Below, piece after piece: positions 33,902-45,789 of a stretch of 64,000 nucleotides of DNA (positions within the stretch are counted from its first letter, which is position 1; each line of letters opens with the position of its first letter). Both the position numbers and the translations under genes were made by a program. Below the pieces are notes generated by a model. It saw only the letters and a list, made by a program, of their open reading frames with translations. It was not told the DNA's origin and made no database searches. Source of the DNA: Rhizophagus irregularis (taxonomy: Eukaryota > Glomeromycota > Glomeromycetes > Glomerales > Glomeraceae); contig NC_089457.1 in assembly GCF_026210795.1 (NCBI RefSeq), positions 1,550,001 to 1,614,000 of the forward strand, in the 5' to 3' direction.

Positions 33902-36900
33902 TAGTGATACCGGGCGAAACTATTTTTTTCAATCCGAAATATTTCGTCTTTTTTTTTTGAAGGATAAATTAATTCCGAAACCTAAACTTATTCCGAAACT
34001 TAAATGTATATCCGAAATGACGAAATATATTTATAGTACAACATAGTATTTAAGGTTTAGTAAACTAGCCAATTATAATATAATTATTTTATTTTACGTT
34101 TAGTATATGTATAATTTTAATAAATTTCAAAGAAAATGTAACACAATTTTCAACATATTATTATCAAAAAAGTTATAAGCATGTGAAAAAAATACGATTT
34201 CTAATATAAAATTGATTATAAAGTGTCTCCTTCTAATTCATTATCAATTGAATATTGTTGAATTAATTCTTCAACATCATAATTACTTTCCATTTCTACA
34301 TTTTCATCACTATCGTCTAGTTCATCTTCACCATCAGTTTCATTAACATCATCATTAATATCACTGTCATCCGAATTTTCACCATCATTATTCAAACATT
34401 TTACTGCATTTTTTAAATTAAACATTTCTTCAATAATCAAAACCCGTACTTCATGATTAGGAATTTCTGAAATAGGAATATTTCTTCTATTATCAATTTC
34501 ATCTTCCTCCTCTTCAAATTGTAAAAATGTTGAATCATTAATCATTTCATGCACTTCATCCTCTGTATATTGTTGACTAACATAAGCAAGCTCATTTTTA
34601 ATATTAGATACATAAAACGACCGAATTTTTGCCATAGCCTCAACCTTTAAAAGTCCTAATCGTTGCCGTCGTGTACCATATAACCAGCCAAGAGTGGAAA
34701 AAATTCTTTCGCATCCTGCACTATGTGGAGTGATAGAAAACACCATTATAGCCAATGCAGGAAGATAATCATACTTGTCTTTGATTGTAAGCCACCAACT
34801 CATTGGTGTTTCAAGATGGCTATCAAACTCTTGATTATATGGACTCTTTCGCAATTCATAATTACGCATTTGTGCCAAAAGACGATTACATGACCTCCTG
34901 TCACCACCATTATTTTGCCAAATCTGAGCCGCGGTAGTAGTGATAGTTTTCCAATATACTGCTTTTAACCCACGTGCTATTAAATATTTATAAAAAAATC
35001 AATTTATTTTCTTTTAATAAATAATTTCATTAAAAAATTAGGATTTTACTAACCGCGATAGGCAGGATGTAAAAAATATGCCAAAATATAGATTTTTGGA
35101 TCAAACTTGTCCCAATATTTGTTAAATGATTCGATACAATGTTGATGAAATTCTACCATTCCTCGAGAAGGTAATTTTTTAATAGTATTTGCTATTAAAA
35201 TCAATTGAAGAAAGCAATCAGCAAGGTTTGCATTAGCACTTTCAAGTAAGGTAATTGCAGTTTTAATCGGCTTTAGAACTTTGGTTAATTTATCAACGTT
35301 TGAGAAAAATTCCGAGCTTCGAATATTTCGTCTAACACTTTTATTTGTGATTTCATTAGGATTATTCTTCAAAACCTATAAATATTTTACAAAATATTAT
35401 TAATAATCAGTAATATTACAATAACAAAATAAGAATTTATAGATATTGAAATAAACTCACATGTTCTAGTGCCATTCGTAAACGAGATACGGAACTTACA
35501 GCTTCATACATGGAAGTCCATCTTGTTTCACAGTATGTTTTAAGCCCTCCTCCTACGATTTGTAATGTAGTAGTAGCATCGGTCAACAATTTTCCTACTA
35601 TATGAGAACGTTTAAAGAATGATGTAATCTGATTACAGCCACTGATCGTTATTTTAGCCAAATCATGTTCTAAAATTAAAAAAAAAGGTTAAAAAGATGA
35701 ATTTTTAACAATAATTCATAATTATTTTATAGAATTTGAAACATACCCATAATCTGTTTGGTTACTAAATTGACGAAATGAGCAATGCACCGAAGATCAA
35801 TAATGTTTGGAAATTGGTTCGTAACAATTTCCCTTGCTTTAACGCAATTCGCGGCATTATCAGTAACTAATGCAGAAACTTTTTCAGGGCCAATTTTTTT
35901 GATAATATCCGTAATTTGGCCTGCAAGAAAATCTCCTGTATGATGATCGCCTGAGTAGTCATGAAGAGCATAAAGGTATTGTTCTCGATCAGGAGTTAGG
36001 ATTACATAGTTATAAACAGAAACACCATTCGGATTTGTCCAGCCATCAAGTGCTTAAAGAGTTAAAGAGTTAAACAGTTAGAATTTAAAATTTTAAAAAT
36101 TTTTGTAAATTCATTTGATAACAAAACTTACCAAGTGTTAAATTCTCAGAATTTTTAATGATCTCCTTAATCTTGTCATTAATTCTTGCTGTTTCTTGAT
36201 TTAAAAGCCTACCACTTAGCAATTCGCTTGTTGGAGGCTCATATCCTGGTCTCATTTCGTGAAGAAATTCAATAAAAAATGGATTCTCAATAATTGAGAA
36301 CGGAATACCACAACATATAAATGCGCGCACAAGAGCACGAGTAATAGAAGCCTTTTTTTGAGAATTTATGTTAGTTGACTCAAACCAATCAGTCAACTCC
36401 CGCTGGTCCACCTGAGTTTTTCTTTTTTTACTATTTTCTGGCGAAGAAAAGGTATCTTCCCTTCCAAAATCCCGCGCAGAAACTACACCTAAGTAGAACG
36501 AATGAACAAGTTCTGGAACTTCTCTACAGTTGTTTGCTAGGTGATCTTCTAGCTCATTTGGATGACCACGAGGCCAATATGTCCTACAATAATTACATTT
36601 GGCCGAAAAATGACCAGCAGACTTGAGCGGTTTCTTCTCATAATGTCTCCATACTTCACTTTGAGGACGACCACCTTTCTTCTTTTGTTGTTCAGTTGGA
36701 GTGTCCATTTTTTATAGAATATTGAACGTTTATGAATATAGCAAAACAGCGAAAGTAATACATTGACGTGACTTTTGGCAATATATAAAGTCATTTGGTA
36801 TCTCGTGCGGTCGTGCCTCGTGGGTTTTTTTCTATTTTAACAGTTATTGATTATCGTTGATTTGATCATAACGATAATTAAAGTTTCACAGTCCGTAATC

Positions 36901-37635
36901 AAAACTGTGCTACATGATAATCCAATATAATATTGATCAGATGATCAATTTTTTTCAACTCAAAATTCGTCTTCGTCTAATCTAACTTGGAAGTTAGAGT
37001 AATCTGACAATTTCGCAGATATAGTAGTAGTCGGTTACTAAACAACAGTTTAACTTTAGGACGTTCAAAGTATGCTGAAGGCAGAAATTGTGACTCGGGA
37101 AGGTTTTGTAGTTAGAGTAATTATAGATTTAGTTACGAGGACATTAAAGTACGCCGAGGGCCGAAATTGTGACTTGTAAAGATTATAGTTAGATTTGATG
37201 GATTAGTTGATTTATGAGGGATGGTAAGTTTGGTAAGTTAGATATAGAATGCATCGTGTTGGTATATAGAAATCTATAAAAGGATTGGTACAATTTTATT
37301 CATATGGGATGAAAGATTATGGTATCGTCACTATCGTGAGAGGGATTATTTTATGGTGTATAATATAATAATATTGTTATAAAGCTGTGTTTATTTGTTA
37401 ATATTTTAGCATATTGTATGTATAATATTTAATAAATTTTACTAAATTGTGTTTGAAAACGTGTCGATATATTTGTAAAATAAAAAAAAACTAAAAATAT
37501 ATTTTTCAGTTTAGTCATAATTTCGGTTTAGTCATGTGACGAAATATTTCGGAATTTCGTAATTTGAAATGCATTGACGAAACAATTTCGGTTTCGTCAC
37601 ATGACTAAATATTTCGGTTTCGCCCGGGATCACTA
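33902..37635. mobile_element. Complete hAT element
   Basis: Ends TAGTGATACCGGGCGAAAC and TAGTGATCCCGGGCGAAAC (inverted). Perfect 8-bp duplication GTAATTTG at 33894-33901 and 37636-37643. Length 3734 bp, with one intact five-exon transposase gene on the minus strand. Subterminal CCGAAA/ATTTCGT motifs lie at both sides. Inserted in exon 2 of the accessory gene of X, whose frame continues across the target duplication. Perfect duplication and an open gene indicate a recent insertion. Confidence 0.93.
34216..36708 (-). CDS. hAT transposase, intact
   Basis: Exons 36132-36708, 35747-36052, 35461-35669, 35054-35375 and 34216-34976 join to 2175 nt (724 residues) with no stop. Donors are GTAAGT, GTATGT, GTGAGT and GTTAGT, and all acceptors end in AG. 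Residues about 38-61 form a BED-type zinc finger (CNYC ... HLANNC). LDGWTNPNG (about 195) and VTDNAANC (about 256) belong to the RNase-H-like catalytic part. SAGCERIFSTLGWL (about 550) is the hallmark of the C-terminal hAT dimerisation domain. The C-terminus is acidic. It cuts and rejoins the element ends in the nucleus. ATG at 36708 is chosen because the zinc finger follows directly. Confidence 0.93.
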
Positions 37636-38987
37636 GTAATTTGATATAATCTTGCCGAAGTTCATTTAATTCGCCTTTAATTTCTTTTAACTCTCTATAG
37701 ACCTCGCACATTCTGCCTTGTAAATAAGTATGCTCGTCACGGAGCCGACTATGTTCTAAATAACGTAAAATATTTGATAAAAATTCGTTAAGTACATTAA
37801 AATGTGTCACAGTTCATTACCTCTCTTCAACTTTTCATAATTACTATTATTGTATCTATACGCTAATGATTCTGATAGTTCAACGGGACTCGAAGAAAAA
37901 TCATATGGTAAAAACTCTCGTGATAAAAAATTCCTGTGCGGCATTCGAGATAAAGACAATTCTCGTGGTTTAATAGTTCTGGTATGTTCAAAAGAACTTT
38001 TCGGAAAATGCGCACTGGCCATTTCTTTATCAGTATGGGATTCTTCTAGATCTCGACTTGTTTTTGACTTTTGATGAGATTCCATTAGAACTTGACTTAT
38101 ATCAAGGACAAACGGATCTCGATATTTTTTTTGGTAAACTTGGCCGGTAGCAGGAGTAGTTGACGTTTGTCTACGAGCCACTTCGACGATTTCTACTTCA
38201 TCAAACAGTTTGTCTTTACTCGCTGCAGATTTTTCGTATTGATTCGTTTCTGTATTAATAAATTTTTTTGATATAATAAGTACACCTTTGAATAACGGAA
38301 TGGAATAACGCAAAACAATCAATATATCAACTTTTTTTGGGGGTAGAAGTTTGTTCGATATTAGGAGTAGTTGAAGTTTGTCCACGATCCACTTCGACGA
38401 TTTCTTTATTGGATGGTTTATTTTTTGCTGCGGATTTTACGTATTGATTTGTTTCTGTATTAATTAATTTTTTTTATATAGTAAGTATAAATGATACACC
38501 TTTGAATAACGGAACGGAATAACGTAAAACAATCAATATATCGACTTTTTTGGGGGTAGAAGTTTGTCCGGTATTAGGAGTAGTTGAAGTTTGTCCACAA
38601 TCCACTTCGACGATTTCTTCATCAGGTGTTTTATTTTTTGCTGCGGATTTTTCATATTGATTTGTTTCTGTATTAATTAATTTTTTTGGTATAGTAAATA
38701 TAAATGATACATCTTTGAATAACGGAACAGAATAACGCAAAACAATCAATATATCAACTTTTTTGGAGGGTAGAAGTTTGTCCGGTATTAGGAGTAGTTG
38801 AAGTTTGTCTGGTATTAGGAGTAGTTGAAGTTTGTCCGGTACTAAAAGTAATTGAAATTTGTCTGGTATTAGGAGTAGTTGAAGTTTATCTGGTATTAGG
38901 AGTAGTTGAAGTTCAGTCCCAGTTCACTTTCTTAGATGCTTTGTGAAGTTTTCTTTTATTTGACAATTTTTTCTTGTTTTGGCTCAT

Positions 38988-40298
38988 TTCTATATATCAA
39001 TAAATTTTCTTACAGTTAAAATAGGAAATTGCAAATCAAAAGTAATTATATATCATATGGTCGAAAGTTACAAATTACCAGTTATTATGAAAATGAAATA
39101 AAATTATCTTAAATTTTAATGAGATGAGAAGAAAAGAGAAAGAGAACGTACGAGTTAATGATCAGACGAGTTTTCATAGAATTTATAAGTTTATTATTAA
39201 GCTTTTGACAAACTTTCACAAGCTGATTTGATAAATAAAAGTTTATTTATCGTGTCTTCTGAACTGAAATTATCATCGATTTTAATTTTTCAACAAAAAT
39301 GATTTATCGAGTACAATATACTTTTGCAAATTTTAGCCGATTTAATTTATCGAATTGATATCAAAATATTCGATTTAGTATGACCGCAGTTAAATCAATT
39401 AATTAATTAAAAATGATTTATCGAGTACAATATACTTTTGCAAATTTTAACTGATTTAATTTATCGAATTGATATCAAAATATTCGATTTAGTACGACCG
39501 CAGTTAAGTTAATTAATTAATTAAAAATGATTTATCGAGTACAATATACTTTTGCAAATTTTAACCGATTTAATTTATCGATTTGATATCAAAATATTCG
39601 ATTTAGTATGACCGCAGTTAAATCAATTAATTAATTAAAAATGATTTATCGAGTACAATATACTTTTGCAAATTTTAACCGATTTAATTTATTGAATTGA
39701 TATCAAAATATTCAATTTAGTATGACCGCAGTTAAGTTAATTAATTAATTAAAAATGATTTATCGAGTACAATATACTTTTGCAAATTTTAACTGATTTA
39801 ATTTATCGAATTGATATCAAAATATTCGATTTAGTACGACCGCAGTTAAATCAATTAATTAATTAAAAATGATTTATCGAGTACAATATACTTTTGCAAA
39901 TTTTAACTGATTTAATTTATCGAATTGATATCAAAATATTCGATTTAGTACGACCGCAGTTAAGTTAATTAATTAATTAAAAATGATTTATCGAGTACAA
40001 TATACTTTTGCAAATTTTAACCGATTTAATTTATCGAATTGATATCAAAATATTCGATTTAGTACGACTGCAGTTAAATCAATTAATTAATTAAAAATGA
40101 TTTATCGAGTACAATATACTTTTGCAAATTTTAACCGATTTAATTTATCGAATTGATATCAAAATATTCGATTTAGTACGACCGCAGTTAAGTTAATTAA
40201 TTAATCGAATTGACGTTAAATTTTTACAAATTGTAGTAAAGTTTTAGACGATTATTTAATTTATTGAAGCGATTAACTTCAAAACTCGTCAATTGAAA
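38988..40298. promoter_or_regulatory. Divergent intergenic region of element X with 114-bp satellite
   Basis: This 1.3-kb spacer between divergent starts is mostly filled by a tandem array (39294-40205). The unique parts are AT-rich. Promoter function is inferred from position. Confidence 0.5.
39294..40205. repeat. Eight 114-bp repeats with two-unit higher order
   Basis: Units begin AAAAATGATTTATCGAGTAC and end at the CCGCAGTTAA...TTAATT junction. The junction alternates GTTAAATCAATT and GTTAAGTTAATT in all eight copies, so the repeating unit is a 228-bp dimer present four times. Each unit holds GATATCAAAATATTCGATTT. Confidence 0.92.
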
Positions 40299-43200
40299 AT
40301 GACAAGAAGGAGATCGGTTTCAAGCATTCTTGGCAATCAAAAAAAAATGAACGTAGACGTTCATTTCAAAAACCTCGCAAAAGGAAGAAAGTTCCTTGTT
40401 ATTGCAATAATTGTAATGGAAATTGGTATTGGAACGAACAAAGCTTCTACACGAGACAGGAGGTGAAACAAATGATTCGAATGAAGACGAATCAAGTGAG
40501 GATGAAGCTCTTTCGATAATTCAAGAAACTAGTGAACAAGACATTACCAAAAATATTGAATTACCCAAGTAAATATTGACGTTCATCAGACTTCGACATC
40601 AGGGTCAGATTTTGGGGGATACACCGAAAGTCAAAGGTTACAAATACCCGGGAACATAGATGTTAATTGTTCTTTTTTACCTTGGAGGCGCGTAAGATAT
40701 ACAAGCCATCCTATGCCTCAATCAACAAGTTTGAATATCGAATCGGACGTATATAATACTAGTGAACAAAACACTGAAATGTCTTTGGGTAGCGAATCAA
40801 ATAATGAATCTTACAACGAAATTTTTGAAGATTATTCACCTCCTCCGTATCAAGCCAATATGGATGCTGAAGAAAATCCGATTGATGATAATTTTTCATG
40901 GATTTTATTGTGGATAATGAACTACCGTATAACATACAATATCCCAGAAACGGCAACCGAATCTTTAATAAAGTTCATGAAAATAGTTCTAAACGAAATC
41001 GGTGGTGAAAATTTTAGAACTTTTCCAGATTCTCTTTACCTAGCGAAAAAAGTACTTGACCTAAAAGACTGATTTCAGAGATTTGTTCCATGTACAAAAT
41101 GCCACAAACTTTATAATAAACAGGATGTAGAAAACTTTCATCAAAACGAGAGTTTATCGGTTATAAAATGCCACCATATCGAGTTCCCAAACTCATCTCG
41201 CCGAGGTACACGCACTTGCGACACACCTTTATCATGACAAATCGATGTTTCAAGAGTTCAAGCCGAATCAATATACCCATTTGCTGGATTTCGACAACAA
41301 CTTTCTGATATGTTTTGTTGACCTGAATTTGAGAAATCCCTCCGACATTGGGCAAATCGATCAAATTTAGATAATATTTTATCCGATATTTATGATGAAC
41401 GAATATGGAAAGAATTCAAAGATACAAACAACGATGATTCGTTAAATTTTTTCTGAAATGAGGTTGCCGACTCGCATCTTGGCCTCATGTTGAATGTTGA
41501 CTGGTTTCAGCCATTCAATGGAACTAATCATAGTACCGGAGCCATTTATGCAGTTATCTGTAATTTGCCGCATAACATACGATTTAAGCGAGAAAACTTG
41601 CTGCTCCTTAGAATGTTACCAGGTCCAAACGAAGTGAGTCTACATAAAATTAATCATCACCTTGCACCAATCGTTAATGAGCTGACATCACTCTGGGAAG
41701 GGATTATTCTAAATCGAACATACGAGCATCAGTTAGGAAAAAAAATTCGTGCAGCGTTGATAATAGTATCGTGCGATATACCCGCTGCAAGAAAAATTTG
41801 TAGGCACGTTTCTGCATTGGTTTCTTGCCACCGATGCCAGAAAAAGGCAAATTATGAAAATCATCAGTATAATTTTGCTGGAATGGGAGATATGGAGGAT
41901 TGGTTTGTTGCCAGGGATTCAAACGAACATCTCCAAAACGCACTTGGCTGGCGATGGTTTAATTCGGACGTATTAAGAAAGAGATTCGTTAAACAGACTG
42001 GAGTAAGATGGTCAGAATTACTTCGCTTGCCTTATTTTGACCCAATTCGTTTCACTATCATTGATCCAATGCATTGTCTATTTTTAGGCATTGCAAAATG
42101 GATTGTGAAGCGAATTTGGGTTGATCAGGGAATCTTAACTTCAAGTATGCTCAATGAAGTTCAAAAACAAATGAATCGATTTCAAGTTCCGGTCAATTTG
42201 GGTCGAATTCCTGGCAAAATCGACTGCAGGGAAGGCTTTTCTAACTTCACAGCTGACCAGTGGCGAAATTTTTTCACAATTTATGCCACAGTATCGCTTT
42301 AGGAACATCTCTCAGCTGAAGATAGAAAAATTCTGACTCATTTTGTCAGAATTTGTTCGATATTGGTAAGTCAGATTATACAATCTGACATGTTGCAGGA
42401 AGCCCATAAACGACTTGTTAAAATAATAAAGCTCATTGAGGTACAATACGACAGGAATAAAATTATGCCGAATCTACATCTCTCGCTTCATTTGTCTGAA
42501 TGTTGTCATGATTTCGGCCCATTGTATGCGTTCTGGTGTTTTTCATTTGAACGCATAAATGGAATACTCAGTAAGATACACTGGCCTTTATTATTATTAT
42601 TATTATTATTATTGGTTTATATTTTCTTTTAAATACAACCCTTAGGATCATTACCGAACAGTAACAGAAAAATTGAACCAGAACTAATGCGTCGATTAAT
42701 GAATGATAACTGAATCAGAAATATCATTACTTCTAGCACTCAGATGAAAGGTCTTGAATTACTCGAAAATCATCCTACCGTTGGATCACTATCAGAAAAT
42801 GACCAATTCGCTTCAGATGAAATGGAAAGGTTTTGGCTAAATTCAAAAAATATCCAGAAATCTACTGTTACTAGATGCGAAGCGTTTTCTGGTGAAATGT
42901 TAAGACTTACTTCCGAAAATGTAGTATTATCACAATCGATGCTCGATTTAATGATCAATTATTATATTGCTACATATAAAATATATAATTTCTGAAAACC
43001 ATTTGATGCTATAGAGCAAGATGCGATAACTATTCGTGTAAAAATGGATAAATTTGGAAGATGTCGTATTGGATCTGAGGTGTTTAGCTCCGCATTGTCA
43101 TTTCGACACATAAAAAGTTCATATGTATTAGCTAAATTCATAACAACTGATGGAAAAGTCAATTGTTATCCTGGACAAGTCCAGTATTATTTCAAGCATG

Positions 43201-43495
43201 AAATTGACTTGCCAAATGGACCTACTGAGCATTATTTGCTTTTATTAGGTGGTACCGACCAGCAGACACAGCAAATATTCGGTATCATTTTAGTATTGAT
43301 GATACCGAAGAAACGGAAACATGCAATGTTGAATTATGGAAAACAGATTTTTTTCCTGAAAGTAGGGATTGTGTTATTCCAGTACACAACATTCTTTTCT
43401 GATTTGTGCCTGCTAAATATAAAATTTCTTCTAACCGCAATGCAACTGAATATTTAGCGATAAATCCATTAAATCGCAAGTTTCACATTCGGTAA
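40299..43495 (+). pseudogene. CACTA/Plavaka-like transposase of element X
   Basis: Starts MTRRRSVSSIL; a frameshift in a run of A (about 40342) precedes the CYCNNCNG motif. Then come WILLWIMNYRITYNIPETA, a Cys motif (CTKCHKLY ... KCHHIEFP), and a long open core 41487-42302 with LNVDWFQPFNG, SCHRCQKKANYENH and IIDPMHCLFLGIAKW. A TAG at 42301 stands where other copies have Trp. FERINGIL lies near 42555, an intron runs about 42571-42646, and the C-terminus reaches RKFHIR at 43495. In-frame stops also lie near 41070, 41320, 41454, 42710 and 42995. Most are one C-to-T or G-to-A step from the residue in the sister copies. Same family as A. Confidence 0.85.
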
Positions 43496-43944
43496 TTTAC
43501 TAAAAGCTACAGAATTTTTCTTTACAATAATTGTTTAACGAATTTTATGGAATTGGTTATTTAATAATAAATAATACGAATAAATTGATTTACAATAAAA
43601 TTTGACGAATCTTTAACTTCAGTGTTTTCTTATTTTACTTATATGTCATTATTATTTATTGATATTAATTAAAATTAATTAAAAAATTGGTTAAAAATCG
43701 TCAAAAAAGTTTTAAGTCGATCGTTGTTATTAATAAAAATTGATAAAAAAGAAGTATTGGTCGATTTATGGTTTTTTTTTTATGTTACAGCTCAACCAAA
43801 AATTGACCAAAAATCGACCAGTTGATTTATGCTGAAATTTTTCTGAATTTTGTAATTAGCCGAATGTGTGACGAATCACATGATAACGATGACGAACTTT
43901 TGACGAAAGGTATTAATGCTGAAAGAAATGATTTCGACCAGTGT
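43496..43944. mobile_element. Right subterminal region and terminus of element X
   Basis: Short motifs such as AAAATTGACC, AAAAATCGACCAG and GGTCGATTTATG in both orientations, ending CGACCAGTGT at 43944. This fits CACTA subterminal binding repeats. No gene. Confidence 0.7.
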
Positions 43945-44697
43945 AACATCAAGGCTTTCAGATGATGATCGTATCTAGTATTATTCGAGTTTCGTTTTTA
44001 ATTCGTTAACCTTTTCTTTCAAGTCATTATTTTCAGAACCAAATTCTGCATTAACACCAGCAAAAAATTCGTTATCTTCTCGTAAGCGAGCTATTTCAGT
44101 GGCAACGACAGCTGTATGTTTGGTTAATTCATTATTTCATCGTTCTAACTGTAAACACTTTACACGCAAATTGGATACTTCTTGAGATAACCTCCGATTC
44201 TCTGTATAAAAATGTAAAATCAACAAAAAAAAATACTAAATCTAACTGACGATATATACACGATACAGACCTGTTGATGCATCATCATAATCGCGAGTAT
44301 GTTTATTAGTTTGATATCTGACCGGAAACCGAAGATTTTTATATCTCTCTTTTATACTTTGAACTCGTTTATGATTTGGCGCAGCAGATGGTTGTTGAGT
44401 ATTGGATGAATCCGGAAGCCGAAGATTTATATATCTCTCTTTTACACTTTGGACTCGTTCATGACTTGGCGCAGCAGATGGTTGTTGAGTATTGGACGAA
44501 TTTTTATTGATGTTAGTAGTTTGAGCTCACTTATGAATTGGCGTGGCAGTTCCTTCAACAGCTTGTTGGATATTAGATGAACTTTTATTGATGTTAGTAA
44601 TCGTTTTATTTCGATCATCACTAGCCAAACCTTTTTCAGTATTTTTATTTTTTCTATTTTGGCTCATTATTTTTTTTGGTTGCGAATTTTGGCTCAT
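43945..44697 (-). pseudogene. Element Y: 5' part of accessory gene
   Basis: Exon 1 (44271-44697) starts MSQNSQP and carries the TNINKSS repeat unit. It shares the TGA after ATPIHK with gene A. Exon 2 starts at 44201 with ENRRLSQEVSNLR and continues the coiled coil until element X interrupts at 43944. The rest of the gene is at 30779-31480 and 29553-30369. Confidence 0.85.
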
Positions 44698-45559
44698 TAT
44701 TTTTTTATTTTTTTTGGTTGCGAAGAGTATTAGACGTTAAAACTCTAAAAGAAAAGGTTGGTAAGAAAAAATGAAAGTTTTATTTAAAAAATTAAACTTT
44801 CGCCATTATACTGATCAATCGAATAGTCTATTTTATTATTAATATTATTAATCGAACGATTTGAACGCAAATTGACATCATGTAATATTTATAATTTAAG
44901 TGATAGTTGATGATTTTAATAAATTTAATATAATTTAAGTATTATATCGACAATTAAACTCTAAAAAGAAAAAGGTTGGTGAGAAAAATGAAGTTGTTTT
45001 AAAAATCAAACTTTAAGAAACTTTCGTCATCATACTGATCGATTGAATAGTCTATTTTATCATTAATATTATTAATCGAATGATTTATATTTATAATTTA
45101 AGTAGGACCCCGGATATCTCCAAAACAGGTCATAAGTCACACTTTCGGCAGATTGGCCCATTTTTCAGGGGCTCAAAAAATCATTTTTTGTAAATATCTC
45201 GGCATCCAGTAGTCCAATTTTGATGAACTTTTTTTTAAATTGTAGAGCTAAATGAGGGCTACAAAATAAAAAAGAGTTCATTAAAATTGAATTACTGGAT
45301 GCTGATATATTTACAAAAAACGATTTTTTGAGTTTTAGCAAAAAGAGGTGTTTTTGGCCAAAAGTCCATTATGACCTTTATATTAGATATCCAGGGTCCT
45401 ATTTAAGTGTAGATTGATGATTTTAATAAATTTAGTATTACATCGACGCAGTTGATGATTTTAATAAAATTTATTCTAATTTAAGTATTTTAAACGAATT
45501 ATATTGATATTATTGATATATTATTAACAATTAACTTTATTTCGAAAACGTTCACAAAA
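44698..45559. promoter_or_regulatory. Divergent intergenic region of element Y
   Basis: Carries the same duplicated module as element A (CGAAAGTTT/AAACTTTCG with the TTTTTAGAGTTTAA tract). MITE copy 3 (45104-45400) is inserted in it. Bidirectional promoter inferred. Confidence 0.5.
45104..45400. mobile_element. 300-bp MITE, family 'ACCCCGG', copy 3
   Basis: Ends AGGACCCCGGATATCT and AGATATCCAGGGTCCT. The 8-bp duplication ATTTAAGT lies at 45096-45103 and 45401-45408. It is in opposite orientation to copies 1 and 2 and the interior is intact. Confidence 0.9.
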
Positions 45560-45645
45560 ATAACGAGAAAAAGATCATTATCAAGTATACTTAATGAAGA
45601 ATCAGCTTTTAGACCTCATGCCATACCCTCATCACTTTCTAACTT
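45560..45645 (+). pseudogene. Transposase N-terminus of element Y, start codon lost
   Basis: Reads TRKRSLSSILNEES as in A, but the start ATG is ATA (a G-to-A change). Homology to A ends near 45645, where sequence of element F begins. Only about 28 codons remain. Confidence 0.75.
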
Positions 45646-45789
45646 TTCAAAAAGATTTACTTTTCAATTTCGCATATTTAGTACGCCAATCGCATATTTT
45701 CACGCGTAATTTTTTATATTTAATAAGAATTAACATCAAATTCAGAAAAAGCAAGAAAAGCAAACTTCCCATAAAACAGCAACCAATCA

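Larger units (their letters stand above)
31537..38987 (-). pseudogene. Accessory coiled-coil gene of element X (interrupted four times)
   Basis: Exon 1 is 37821-38987, starting MSQNKKKLSNKRK, with many TSTTPNTGQ repeats and about 190-bp repeats (VDILIVLRYSVPLFK). Exon 2 begins at 37755 (EHSRLRDEHTYLQ), is cut by the hAT element, and resumes 33893-33676 (EINNLKSQILSQ ... ENAR). Exon 3 starts at 32819, exon 4 is 32285-32485 (DIRYHSPEDLE), exon 5 is 31537-31773. MITEs sit in introns 2 and 4. Stops in exons 1, 3 and 5 show decay. The exon layout is the same as in A and B. Confidence 0.75.
30371..43944. mobile_element. CACTA element X (interrupted, left end inverted)
   Basis: The left terminus is GACCAGTG at 30771-30778 (now inverted) and the right terminus is GACCAGTGT ending at 43944. 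X carries its own accessory gene (31537-38987, minus) and transposase (40299-43495, plus). AAC at 43945-43947 matches the GGAAC left at the other junction, fitting a 3-bp duplication after loss of one CA. X is inserted in the accessory gene of Y. hAT 33902-37635 and the MITEs at 31852 and 32850 (with a smaller one at 33192) inserted later. Confidence 0.8.

Noticed and set aside
39294-40205. CRISPR-like array
   Set aside because: Units are contiguous 114-bp repeats without unique spacers, in a eukaryotic transposon.
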